Source: Poronia punctata (taxonomy: Eukaryota; Ascomycota; Sordariomycetes; Xylariales; Xylariaceae). From it: DNA of 64,000 nt. The position numbers and the translations under genes are program-made. A model generated the notes under the pieces. That model ran no database searches. It was not told the origin of the DNA and saw nothing but the letters and a program-made list of their open reading frames with translations. Below, in pieces: positions 46,991-59,666 of the stretch. The stretch covers positions 1 through 64,000 of the forward strand of contig MU401594.1 in NCBI GenBank assembly GCA_022579005.1, read 5' to 3'. Numbering within the stretch: position 1 is the first letter of the stretch; every line of letters begins with the position of its first letter.

Positions 46991-48351
46991 ATGGCTGCCG
47001 CTGCAGTGAGCGCTCCCCAAGCAGCAGATACTGCGCTGCCGACTTACAAACAAGTCCCCGAAACCAAATACGAGCGTAAGTTCATCAAGACATCTTTGCA
47101 AGACGCTTCTTTTCATAGAAACTCTTGTTTCATTGATAATAGTAGCTGGCAATAGCTAATATACCTGTCTAGTTGAATGGGCCGACCTCGTCACACTCGA
47201 TCTATCCCAATTCGATCAACCAGGGGGCAAGGAAAAACTAGCAGCCCAACTCTTTGAAGCCATTCAGAAAATTGGTAAATAATATTTTTTTCTTCTTTTT
47301 TTTCGTCGTCTACCTACCTACCCTACCTCGCACTAACACGCTGGAAAAAAAGGCTTCTTCTACATCATCAACTTCGGCCTCACCCAAGAACAAGTAGACG
47401 AGCAATTCGCCCTAGGAAAACAAGTCTTCGAGCTCCCCGTCGAAGAAAAGCTCCGATACCGCGCCGATCTCGAAAACGGGGGATATAACGGGTACAAACC
47501 CTTGGGACTTCGCGAGATCCGACCAGGAATCTTCGACAATACAGAAATCTACAACATCCCCAAATTCATCCCGGAGCTGGAGAGGCCGCATCCGGAGGTA
47601 ATCACGCGGAATAGGGACACTATCGAGCATTTCGCTAGACATATCCATGACGAGGTCGTGGGGAAACTTTTGGTCTTGTTTGCTATTTTGCTGGAATTGC
47701 CAGAGGATTACTTCCTCCAGAGACATCGGTATGAGGTTCGGAGTGATTGTCATTTGAGGTATATGAAGTATCATCGGAGGACTGCGGAGCAGAATGAGGT
47801 ATGTATTTACTTTCCCTCTCACCTTTCCTTTACCTTTACCTTTTTTCCGTTGGAACTGACAATGCCCCCAGGCACTAGAAAACATATGGGTAAAAGGGCA
47901 CACAGATTTCGGATCCCTAACCCTGCTCTTCCGCCAACCCGTCGCGGCATTGCAAGTGCGGACGCCGGAAGAGGAGTGGAAATGGGTGAAGCCGCATCCG
48001 GGCAGCATAACCGTCAACCTGGCCGATTCTCTCGAGTTCCTGACCAACGGGTTCCTGAAGAGCAGTATCCATCGCGTCGTGGCGCCGCCTCCGGACCAGG
48101 CCGAGCTGGATAGACTTGGCGTGTTGTATTTCGTGCGGCCCGAAGACCAGCTGGAGCTCAGGCCTGTTGTTAGTAATGTGCTCGAGAGACTGGGGTATAC
48201 TAGTGAGGGGTCGGATAATGGTGCGGTTGGTATCACGGCTGGGGAATGGGTCAAGGCGAGAGTGGCTAAGGGGGTGGCGAGGAGTAAGGCTAGAAGTGAG
48301 GTCAAGGAGGAGGAGATTCTGGGGGGGAAGGTGACCAAGTATTATGATTAA
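46991..48351 (+). CDS. 2-oxoglutarate/Fe(II)-dependent oxygenase (IPNS-like)
   Basis: Four exons (46991-47075, 47173-47274, 47353-47798, 47872-48351) give 370 aa. An N-terminal DIOX_N region (LVTLDLSQFD..., then GFFYIINFGL) precedes the jelly-roll core. The iron ligands are His221 and Asp223 (VKGHTDFGSLTLLF) and His278 (SSIHRVVAP). The 2-oxoglutarate-binding Arg is R292 in DRLGVLYFVRP, where the usual third-position Ser of RxS is Gly. The enzyme should couple decarboxylation of 2OG to hydroxylation, desaturation or ring formation on an unknown substrate. It belongs to the broad plant/fungal isopenicillin N synthase-like group. It is transcribed divergently from the MFS transporter and lies 0.7 kb left of the 9-kb AT-saturated element. 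Confidence 0.93.
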
Positions 48352-49071
48352 AACCTTTTTGTGTTGTTCAAGAAGCGAAAAAAAAAGGAGCAAAAATTGA
48401 AGAATTTGTATTTATTCTAGTTGGAACTGTTCAGTTACTTATGCGAGATGTCCGTCGAGAAACGGTCGGCAGTTTGTTAAAATTTGTCTTCATCGATATC
48501 TCAAAGAGTCACCATAAAAGGGGCATCACGAAGTTAGATGTTCCATCCACTTGATACAACCTATGCAAGACCAAGCCCAAGATACCTGTAATGTCCTATC
48601 TACACGTAATAAACCGACTATCTTTTGTAGAACTCGTCAAAGCGATCGATATCGAAGCTAGCCCATCAAGACGCCGGGAATAATGAAAAGTACCCAAGCT
48701 TATACCTATCCACTCCGAGAAAGTGCAAACCTGTTAATGTACACGCTTACTCAACACTGGCGTAAGATAGGTTACCTACCTACCTTACCTTATGTATCCC
48801 AATCTCGACTTCAAACCCATATTCTTGACATCCCCGCATGCTTGCTTGGTAATCCATCCAATTACTTTACCTACCTACCTAGCCCCCCGAATCCCGATTC
48901 CGGCGTTGTACATGACATCTTTTTAAACGAAACAAGATTATATAGCGCCATATAGGAGGAAGAAACGCTAAGTAAGCGATAGTGTGACTATTATACCATA
49001 CACGTGGGAATTGCGTGCTTTAAGATGCTAAACCCTAAATATGCAAACTACCGTAGCAAAAAAATGTAAGA
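48352..49071. other. Intergenic flank of the AT-saturated element
   Basis: 3' flank of the first oxygenase. It has ordinary composition and ACCTACC motifs (48775-48790, 48867-48880), and no gene that I can support. Confidence 0.5.
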
Positions 49072-49105
49072 GGCAACATGGCTTATTAAGCTTATATAAA
49101 TAGGG

Positions 49106-49175
49106 CAAGACTTATTAATTAAACAAGACTTGTTAATTAAACAAAACTTATTAGTTAAACAAGACTTATTAAGCG
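49106..49175 (+). repeat. 18-bp subterminal tandem array, left
   Basis: Units of CAAGACTTATTAATTAAA start at 49106, 49124, 49142 and 49160 (3.8 copies), differing by A/G exchanges only. It lies just inside the left end of the 9-kb element. Confidence 0.85.
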
Positions 49176-52100
49176 TAAAGGTACCTCCTTATATAAATTT
49201 GTATAAAAAAGTACATTCTTTATTAAATTTATATAAAAAGCCGTTTATTATTATTATAACATATTAATATATTAATTAAAGTCTTTATAATAAAGCTTTT
49301 ATTAACTATTATAAGCTACTTAAGCTTGCTACTATATACAAAAAAGGCATTTATTGCTTTAAAACCTTATAGTTAGCTATAAGCTATTAATAAAATTTTA
49401 TATAAAAAATTTGCTAGCTTATTAATTTATTAAATATTATAAGTTAATAAAATAATCTTACTATGCTTTTATATAATTATTGCTATATATTTAAAGTTAA
49501 TATATTAACAAGCTTAAAGCTATTTAAAATAGCAAAAGTATTTATTTTTTATAAGTACTAAAGTATAAGCTATAAAAGCACCTTAAAAAATGCTTAGCAA
49601 AGTATTAAAACTTTAATATAATTATTAAAGTATAAAATTATGCTAATAAACTATTATAAAAGCTAGCTAAGTTAAAAATAAAAAATAAAGTGCTAGCAAG
49701 TTTAAATAAAGTATAAAAACTAATAATATGCTATATAGTAATACGTAATATGCTTAGCTGCTTGCTTAAAAAAGCTTTTTATTTTACTATTATTATTAAA
49801 GCTATATTTAGTAGCATTATTATAGCTATTATTTATAAGCATATTAGTTTTAAGTCTAGTTATTTTTATATACTAATTATTAGCAATATTAAAAAAATCT
49901 AGGTTAAAATTATTAATACTATTGCTAAGTTAAAAGTATATATTATTATTATTATTAAAGTTATTATTATTATAAAAATAATTATTATTATAAATAAGCT
50001 TTAAAATAAAAACGTTATTATAGTAGGCTTTATTATACTTAAAAGTACGTTTACTAAAATAGCTTAGTATATTTTACTTTTTAGCTAATTAAGAAATATA
50101 TTTTGCAAATTTTTATTATTTTATAAATTATTGCTAATTAAATTAAAAAATAGTTTTAGTTTAAAACTGCTAGCTACGCTAAAAATAACTATATTAAGTT
50201 TAAAAGTAAAACTAAAATTAAGCTTGCTATAAACGCTAAGCTTAAAACTAGCTATAAAAATATAGCAGCTTAATAATAAAAAATAGCACTATAAAAGTAG
50301 CAAAGCGCGTAGTAGTTTTAATTGCTATAAGTATAGTACTAAGTATACTAAATAAAGTAAAAAGCCTTAATAAGCAACTTTAAAAAACTTAAAAAAAGCA
50401 AAATAAGCTTAGTTAAGTTAGTTTTAAGTTAAGCAAACTAATAATAAAAAAAAGCTAAAAAAAAACTGCTTATTAAAATTAGCAAAGCTAATTATAAAAA
50501 GTAAATAATTTTAAAAGCTTAAAAAAAAAGCTAGTGTTGCTATAGCTACTTTATATAGCTATAAGTTTATAATTAAGTTATTAAGTTTTTAATACTTTTT
50601 TTTTATTTTATTAAACGTTTATATTAAAAAAAATAAGCAAACTAATATAACCTTATAATATAAAACCCTAACTTAGTAATATATAAGTTTATAATATATA
50701 AGTTTATAATAAAAAGCTAAAGCTTATAAGCAAGTATAAGCTACTTAAAATATAAAGCTATAAATAATAATTATTGTTAAAAGCGTTCTTATAAAAAGTA
50801 AAATAAGGCAGCTATATAGTTTTACGTAAAAAAAGTAAGCTATTAGTTATTAAGTTATTTTTTAAAATTTAAAATGCTTAGCACTTTATTATTTTTTAAA
50901 AAGCATTATTAACTTATATAAACATATTAAGCTTAATATTTTTAAAGTTAATATAAGTAAAAAAAGCTTTATAAAAATTAAATATTTTAATTTAATAAAT
51001 TTTATAGCGCTGCTACTTTTAAGCAGTTAGCTTAAGTTGTTATTTTTAGCTAGAATTTATTTTATGTTTATAAATAATAAGCTTTTTTAACTTTACTATT
51101 AAGTTATAAAAAATTATTTTAAAGTAGTAAAATAAAAGATTTTTATAATTAGTAAACGTTGCTTTTTAGTTAATAAGCTGCTTAATAAAGCGCTAAACTA
51201 TTTTAAATATTAGTTTATTAAAATAAAAATATAAAAATTTTTTAGTAACTTATATATTTTTTTTATTATAAGTTTAAAGTTTAAAATTAACTAAAAACTT
51301 TATATTTTTAAAAGTATTAAAGTTGTTATAAAAGTTATTAGCTAGTAACTATATTATTTATTAGCATAATTTATAATATTAAAATTATTATAAACTTATA
51401 TAAAAGCTTTTTTAAAAAAACTTATACTTAAAATTATTAAAGCAATTTATAGCATACTTACAACGTTGCTTAAAAGATTTAGTATAAGTATTTAATAAAA
51501 AGAATGCCTTTTTAATAACTATGCTTATAATCTTATTAAATTTAAAAATAAAAAAAACCTTTGCTACTTTTTTATATAGCGTAGTTTTAACTTATGCTAG
51601 ATTGTTTACGCTTATTTTATTTTTATTAAGTAACTAGTTATATATTATTTAAATAAAAAGCATATTAGCTACCTTTTTAAAGCTAGCACGTATAAAAAGC
51701 AAAAAAAAGTTAAAGTATACTAACTTAAGCAGCTTTTTTATTTTTTTAGTTTTGCTTTAAATAGCAGCGCTACTTTTAATAATAGCACTTAAAGTAGTAA
51801 ATATTTTATTAGCATTATTACTTGCTTTTTTAGTATTATTATCTTTTTATAAAGCACTACTTTTAAAACTAGGTAAAAGTAGCTAAAAAGGTTATCTTAA
51901 TAAAGTAATAAAAGTATTTTATTTATTGCTTTTTTTATAATAACTACTAAGTATATTAAAAATATTGCTTTAAGCGCTTAGTTAAATATTAAAAAAATAA
52001 TTAAAAAAACTTTTAAAATAAAAATTATAAGTAAACTAAAAAACTAGCAAGTTAAAATATAGTTAGAAAATAAAAAAATAAAAAATAATAAAAAAAATAG

Positions 52101-55100
52101 CATACTTAACTTAGTTCACTTTAGCTATAGCAAAGTATGCTACTAATATTATAATTAAGCTTAAAAAAGCTGCTACTTTTTACAAGCTTAAGGCAGCTAG
52201 GTAGATTATTAGCTATAGCTACGCTTTTGTTTATTAATAAAAGTGCGCTAGTACAAAGTAAGAAAATAGAAATAAAAAAAATAAGTTTTATTAAAATATA
52301 GCGCTTTTATAAAAAATAAAATATAAGCAAGGTACAAAATAATAAAAAAGAATAAAAAAAAATAGAAAATAAAAGTATAAATATTTGCTTTTTAATAAAA
52401 TTATTTTTTAAAATATATGCTTATGTGCAAATATATAAGAACTTTATATACTTTAGTATATCTTGCCTTTAGTTATAATTAAAAATAAACAAATATATAA
52501 AAATATTAGCTAAAATATAGTAAGCAATATATATACTTTTTTAATAACGTAGTAAATAGCTTATATAATATATTAAAAAAAGAAAACATATATATTAATA
52601 ACTATATAGCTTATTAAAATAAGCTACGCTAGCTATTAACTTAATTTTTATAGTTTAAAAAAAATATTATAAGCAATAATAATAAAAAAAGATTTTTTAT
52701 ATCTTTTTTTATTTTTACTTTAATACTACCTTTATTTTATATGCTTAGCATAAAGAATTAATATATTTTTATAGCGCATAAAGGTATAAAAAATCTAACT
52801 TTATAAATTAATTTGCTATAATCTTATAATGCTAAAAATAATAAGTGCATTAGTAAGCTAATAGCTACTAAGGCTTAGTAGTTATTAAAGTAGCTATAAA
52901 ACAATAACTAATAATAGCTTTACTTTTAAATACAATAGTATACTAAGTACTTTTAATATACTAAGCAATATAAACTTTTTTAATATATATAATATTAGCA
53001 CTATTATATATAATAACAACAATATTAAAATGTTTAACTTGCTTTAAAATAATACTATTTTAGCTTATAATAGTAAAAAATCAGCTAATAATAAATTAAA
53101 CAATAAAACTAAAAATAAGCATAAGTTACTTTTAAGTTTGTTTATAAAGTAAATACTAAGCTAATTATTATTTAAAATAGTAATTATTAATATTAATAAA
53201 CTTTAATTTAGCAATATAAATAATATTATTAAGTATACTATATATATTATACTAAATTTAAAAAATATGCTTAGCGCTATAAGCTATAAAAAAATTATAT
53301 TTGCTAAACCAGCTTTAATATTTTTAGTATTTTAAAATATTAGCAAAGACTTTAAAAATAAAAATATTTTTACTATATAAAACGTACTAAAGCCTTTTAA
53401 ACTAGCAGTTTTGCTTTTAAAGCTATAACTAAAGCTAAAAAAAAACTTTAAAAATACTTTTACTTTTATTATTATATACTAAAACAAGTTTATAAAAATG
53501 TTAATATTTAAAAAGGCCTTAGCAATGTTTATAAAGCTTATAAGCCTTAGTTATAAAAACTATAAAGCTTTTTATAAGCTTTTATTTTTTTTTTAAAATA
53601 AAAAAGGTAATATTTTAAAAAACATAAGCAAACTTTCTTTTTAGCTTTTAATGCTTAAAAACTGTATACGCAAACAAATGCCTTTAATAAATATAAAAAA
53701 AGCAAATATTCTTTTAAATATTTTAAAACTTTTTACTATGCTTGCTTTATTAAAGCCTAAATAAAAAAAGATTTTTAAAAAATTTAAAGCTTAAAATAAA
53801 AATAAAAGCAAAAAAAAAAGCAAAAAACCTATTAAGTTTAAAAAGCTTAAAAAACTCTTTAAAGTAATAATAAAGCTTACGTTTTTTAATCTGCTTTTTA
53901 TATTTAAAAATTATATTATATTAAATATTAGCTATAAAACTTATTATAGTTTAGCTATATTTATTAACAAGCTAACTAAGCTTTTTTATTTTTATACTTA
54001 AGCTTTATTTATTTATACTATTAATAGTAAATATACGTATATTTAAGTTAATAACGCTTTAGGTTTTATTATATTTCTTTTTAACTTTATATACTTTAAA
54101 TATTATTAAAAAAAATATTTTTGCTAAAATATTATAAATAATAATAATAAAATTACTAATATTTATATAGGTTAAGTATATAGTATAAGTTAAAATAAAC
54201 ATAGCAATACTTATACCTTTAATTAGCTAAACTATTTAGTTTTATAAATATAAAAAAGCTACTGCTATAGTTATAAAGCTATTTTTAGCTTAGTAATTAA
54301 CCTTAAGCACGCGTATAATAAGCTTATTATAAACGCTAATATTACTTATATCTTAAAAAAAAATATATACGCTTACTTTTATATATACGTTAACAACTAT
54401 TTTAATAAAACTTAAAATAACTTAATATAGTAAGCACTTTGCTATTATTTTAGCTTAAAATTAAAGCAACCTAAGCTATACTTAAAATATTATACTACTA
54501 CTTAGTTATATAAGCAAACTAAAAAAAAGTAATATATAGCTTAACGCCTTTTTATTAGCAGCAAGCTTGTTTTTTTATATTATATTTACTTTATTTAAGC
54601 TAAGTTAAAATTAAACTACTATAGCTATAAACTATATAAGCATAAATAAAACAATATTTACTTAAACGCTATACTAATTAAGTTTTTTTTAATATTAACT
54701 TTTATTAATAGCTTTAATATTTTTAGCAATTTATACTATATACTAATAAGCTTTTATTTTACTTTAGCAACTATAACTAAAATAAAACGTGCTTATTTTA
54801 ATAATATTTTCCCTTTTATTTTAAAGCTATATACTTTAAACTTTAGTAATATTATTATAGCGCTATATACTATAGCATATTTTAATAAAAATATAGTCTA
54901 GGAAATTAATAACAAAAAGGTTTAAGTATATATTTTTTTTATATATTATATTAAAAATATACTTTAGCAAATAAAAAACTTTAAACTAAAAAGTTTAAAA
55001 GCTTATTATTTTTATTATATATGCTATATACGCTTTAGTTAAAAAGCTAGCAATTTTAATAGCTTTTTAAAGTTTAATATTATTACTTAAAGTTGCTTTT

Positions 55101-57849
55101 ATATATAAACTATTAAAATATAAAAAATAATAAAAAATTAACTAAAAACTATATTTATTATTGCTAAATATAGCAAGCAATAAAGCATAGCAAACTTTAA
55201 GCTTTTATTAGTTAATATATTTTTAGTATTAAATTTTATTATAAGTTATCTTTTTAATATAGCTTACTTAAAATATAATAGTATATTTAACCTTATATAT
55301 TTTTTATTATAAAATAACATTTTAGTAAAAGCAGCTTACACTAAGTACGCTTTAAAGATCTAAGTTTAAAAGTTTTTTTTTAGTTAATTACGTTTTTAGT
55401 TCCTTATTTACTATTTTATAAGCTATAAAATATTTAATTATGCTAAGTAGTTTATAGTTATTTTTATATTCTTTAAACATTAGCTTAAAAAGCGTTATAT
55501 TAAGCCTAAGTTTTTTTAATACGCAGCTTAAAAAATAAGTTAAAATCTTATTAATTTAATTATTAAAACTTATATTATTATTATTAAAAGCAATACTGTT
55601 TTAATAAAAAAAAAAGTATTTAAAGCTAACTATAATAATATATATTTAATTATTTATAAAGCTTAATATATATTTAATTAGCTTTATATATGCGCTACTA
55701 TAAGCGTTAAAAACTTAGCGCTAAGATTTATAGTAAAGTTAGTTGCTAAATTTATTACTAACTTACCTACTAGCTTAGTAGCAAGCTTTTTAAGCCTAGC
55801 AATAGCTAAAAACAAACTTATTAATAACTTTAAAAGCAGTAATTTAGCACGTTTATTATAATATTTAAATAATATGCTATAGCTTAATATTTACGTTAAA
55901 ATATACTATTTAGCTATTATAAAAAAGTATACGCTGCTAGTAAACTATAATACGCTAACTAAAAAAAATTTATATTAATAAGTTATTATATTTTTAATAC
56001 TATTTTAGCTTATTTTAAAAATATTTTGCTATTTTAAAAGGTTTTTATAAGTTTAAAACATATTAGTTATATTACTATATAAAAAATAATTATGTTTAAC
56101 TTTATATAAGTATTAAAAGGCTAAAGGCTATTATTTAATTAGCCTAGGTTTATATTTCTATATAACTACTATATATACAAAGTTTTTACTTTAGCGCTTT
56201 ATATACCCTTTTTTATTTTTATCCGTTTTTTTCCTTTTTACTTTTTTGCAATTAAATATAGTAATCTTTATATAAGCTAACATTGCTTATACCTTTAAGT
56301 ATTTTAAAACGCAAGTATATAAAACTAATTATTTTAATATAAAAAAAGTACTGTTAATAAAAATAAACTTTTAAAAAACTATACGCTTAGTTTTATATAA
56401 TATGTTTTTATATAATAATTTTAATTTAACTTAAAAAATGCTTTTTTTATACTAATAATGCCTAAGCTTTTTTAATAAGGTTTTTTTATAAGCTAATTAT
56501 AATAACTTAACTAACTTGCTTAAAAACAATAACTTTAAACTAAATATTAACTAGTTAGCTAACGTGTTTTATATTAACTTAAGTGCTATTAACTATATTT
56601 TTTTAGCTAAAGTTAAAAAGTTTTTACTTTATTTAGCTAATAGTAGTGCTTATTTACTAGTTTATACTAATACTAATATAAAGCTATAGTTTTGTTATAT
56701 ACTATAATTAGCTTATAAAAAAAACTATAACAAACTTTAGCTATATTTTACTATATTTTAAAATAAAGTTATTTAATAGTTTTATAAGTTTTTTTTTATA
56801 AATAAGTAAGTTTTAACCGTTATTTTAACCCTTATTTTCTAGTACTTTTACTTATATTTTGCCTAGCTTACGTTAGTACTTTTAACTATAATTATACTAT
56901 AAAATAAAATTTGTAAAAAAATGTTAATAATAGTAAGCAATGCGCTTTTAAAGCTATAAATAATAAGTTTATATTTAGTATTAGCAACTTTATTAAGTAT
57001 ACTTATAATAATAACTATTACTTTAGCTATATTAATTATATTTTTGTTTTAAATAACTTTAATAATTATTATATTTTTATTATTATAATACTTATTAACT
57101 ATACTTATAACTGCAATTTTATTTTTAATTTTAAAGTTATAGCTAAGCAACTTAATAATGTTATTATTAGTATTACTATTGTTTGTTTTTAGCAAATATA
57201 TATAGTTAATATTAATAGTGTTAGCATTGTTTAAGTTAATTAAAACTTTTATTATTTATAACTTAAAAATTAGCAGTTAAATATTTAGTAATATTAGCTG
57301 CTTATATTATAGCAAGTAAATTTGCTTAATTTTACTTAATAAAATATAATTAACTTAAAACAAGTAAAACATATTTTTAACGCTACTAAACCTATAAAAG
57401 CAAAGATTTAAAGTTATAATAATAAGTAATAAATATAAGTTATAATAGTTATAAGCTATAATATAATAGTTACTAACAAAGTAGGAAAATATACTTAATA
57501 ATAAAAAATAGAAAATAAAAAAAAATAAAAAAATATACTTAATAATAAGGAAATAGAAAATAAAAAAATAAAGAATGTATAAGTATTTATAAAAGTAAAT
57601 AAAAAAAAAGGTTAGAAATATACTTATAACCTTTAATTTATTTAAAGTAAAGCAACCTAAGTTGTAAAAAAGCAATACTAGTACTTATTCCTAAAACTAT
57701 AATTGTCTTATATATGTAACTATATATAACTAATTAAAAGCTAAAGCTAGTTTGCCCTAATTAAATTTCTATTTAATTATAATGCTTTACTCTTTTAAAT
57801 CTAGCTAATTAAAACGCTTTATTTTAATTACAAGCCTAATAAGTTTTGT

Positions 57850-57960
57850 TTTTTTAATAAGTTTTATTTACCTAACAAGTTTTATTTAGCTTAGCAAGTC
57901 TAACAAGTCTTGTTTCTTAAACAAGTTTTATTTCCTTAACAAGTTTTATTTAATAAACAA
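57850..57960 (+). repeat. Subterminal repeat array, right
   Basis: About six imperfect units of ACAAGTTTTATTT plus 4-6 variable bases. One unit, AACAAGTCTTG, is the exact complement of part of the left array. Confidence 0.8.
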
Positions 57961-58016
57961 GCCTAGTTTTAATTCTAACTATACATTATACAACAAGCCT
58001 TATTAAACTTGTTACC

Positions 58017-58359
58017 ACTCTACGGGTCCCGCTGCGGTAGGTAGCACGCAGGGAAATGCAGAGGTGGTGGAGTAAGTGAGCCGGATGCCGAGACGGACAT
58101 GTCACATTACGGTATACTTGATTTAATCGCCTATAATGCACAGAGTCTCGGAATAGGATATAAAACACGCCGGAAGGAATGGATATCTATCGTATGGTAG
58201 AACACCTTGACAAGAAGGAAAATCAGGACAAAAAAGATAGAAAGGGGGAACTATTACTAACCAATCTCGAACATACACCCATACCTTACTCATCATACCA
58301 TCCCCCCCTTAACCCTAACGCAAAGACAAAACAAAGCAAAGAAGAAGAAAGAAAAAAAA
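58017..58359 (+). promoter_or_regulatory. Short promoter between AT element and second oxygenase
   Basis: Only 343 bp of normal-composition DNA separates the end of the AT-saturated element from the oxygenase start. Spread of silencing marks from the element could therefore reach this promoter. No specific site is seen. Confidence 0.4.
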
Positions 58360-59588
58360 ATGAGTACCACCTTCCAAACAATCCCAACAATAGACCTCTC
58401 CCTACTATCCTCCCCGTCCTCCCCCGACCCCCCCACACTCCTCTCCCTCCGCCACGCCCTCATAGACGTAGGATTCCTCTACATAACCAACCACGGCATT
58501 CCGCAATCCGTCATCGATGATCTCGTAGAACATGTCTTGCCGTCCCTATTCGCCATGGACGAAGAAGATAAGCGCGCCGTCGCGTTGGAAAACTCGCCCC
58601 ATTTCCTCGGTTATAGTAGCTTCGGGAGCGAGAATACGGCCGGGAATGTCGATCGGAGGGAACAGTTTGAGTTTGCGACCGAGTTGACGGCTACGTGGGT
58701 CGAGGGCATGTCGTTGTGTGAAAGGTTGAGGGGTCCGAATCAGGTATGTATCTACCTTGGGTTTGAGTTTGTTGTTATTATTGCCCCCCCCCCCCCCAAA
58801 ACAAGAAACCATCTTTCTCATTTATTCCCCTACCTAATCTCAAAAAACCCCCAAAAAAAAACCAGTGGCCCAAAAACAACGACCCTCGTATCCGACAAAT
58901 AATCCAAAAATACATAACCTCACTCACCAATCTCGGCACACGATTCCTCGACCTCGTAGCCCAAGCCCTAGATCTGTCCCCAGGAACCTTTCAACCCTTC
59001 CTCTCAGACCAACACCGTCTAAAACTCGTCCATTACCCCCCCGGCGGTACAGAATCTACAAATACCAACAGCAACAACCAAGGCGTAGGCCCACACAAAG
59101 ATTCCTCCGGATGGTGGACCTTCCTCCTCCAAGCCTCCCCCCCAGAAGTCCGAGGTCTACAAGTCCTCAACAAGGCCGGATCATGGATAGACGTGCCCGC
59201 TATACCGGGCACCTTTGTCGTGAATATAGGACAGGCCTTTGAGGTCGTCACGGGCGGGTTATGCAAAGCGACCACGCATCGAGTTATTATATCCGGTAAT
59301 CGGGAACGGTATAGCGTGCCTTTTTTTCAGGGGGTTAGACGTGATTTGACAAAGGCCGAGGCCGTGGATACGCTCAAGGACCATTTCGCTACTTGGAGGA
59401 TAGGCGTCGAGGACGGAAAAGAGTCCGAGTCGGTTGAGGGGAGGGAGATTGATTCGCCGTTTTTGCGAGGAAAGTATGATACTTGGGGGGAAGCACAGCT
59501 GAGGACTAAGATTCGGAGTCATCGGCAGAACGGCAGGACTTTTTATAATGACGTCTACGAGAAGTATATAAATGACCATGTCACTTGA
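58360..59588 (+). CDS. 2-oxoglutarate/Fe(II)-dependent oxygenase, second paralogue group
   Basis: Two exons (58360-58743, 58866-59588; 122-bp intron with a C14 run) give 368 aa. The N-terminal FQTIPTIDLSLL and VGFLYITNHGIP are the DIOX_N signature. Iron ligands are His205 and Asp207 (VGPHKDSSGWWTFLLQ) and His266 (ATTHRVI). The 2OG-binding Arg276 is in a standard RxS (ERYSVPFF). The gene has complete catalytic residues and no disabling change. It differs strongly from the oxygenase at 46,991 (different motif wording and intron positions), so it is not a recent duplicate. The ATG follows an A-rich stretch, a favourable fungal start context. The substrate is unknown. A Thr/Asn-rich loop (STNTNSNNQG) sits just before the HxD motif. 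Confidence 0.92.
58784..58797 (+). repeat. C14 homopolymer in intron
   Basis: Fourteen consecutive C, followed by an A-rich stretch, inside the intron of the second oxygenase. The acceptor ACCAG lies 64 bp further on. Confidence 0.95.
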
Positions 59589-59666
59589 CATTTTCTAACC
59601 TAGAGCCATCTCACACACATGTCAACCGACTAAGTTCCTCAAAAAGGTTTAGAATTCTGCCAAATC

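Larger units (their letters stand above)
49072..58016. mobile_element. 9-kb AT-saturated element, probable decayed DNA transposon
   Basis: Composition changes abruptly to very high A+T between about 49,080 and 58,010, with stop codons in all frames; only short AT-driven frames remain. The ends resemble each other as inverted repeats: GGCAACATGGCTTATTAAG from 49072, and the complement of the right end, GGTAACAAGTTTAATAAGG from 58016. Subterminal repeat arrays face each other (49106-49175 and 57850-57960) and share an exact inverted 12-mer, CAAGACTTGTTA. This points to one large TIR element rather than several. No target-site duplication, transposase motif or reverse transcriptase could be recognised, so the class is uncertain. 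The block contains almost no TpC or CpC. Confidence 0.7.

Noticed and set aside
49106..49175. CRISPR-like array of 18-bp units
   Set aside because: The units are adjacent without unique spacers, and the genome is eukaryotic.
57355..57675. 106-codon minus-strand frame rich in Phe, Tyr, Ile and Leu
   Set aside because: It lies inside the AT-saturated block and its composition simply reflects A+T content.
49072..58016. The AT block as a centromere or mitochondrial insertion
   Set aside because: Mirrored ends and subterminal arrays, and no recognisable mitochondrial gene, favour a mutated transposon; a 9-kb block alone cannot show centromere identity.
46991..59588. The two 2OG oxygenases as a recent tandem duplication
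   Set aside because: Apart from family motifs their sequences, intron positions and exon numbers differ.
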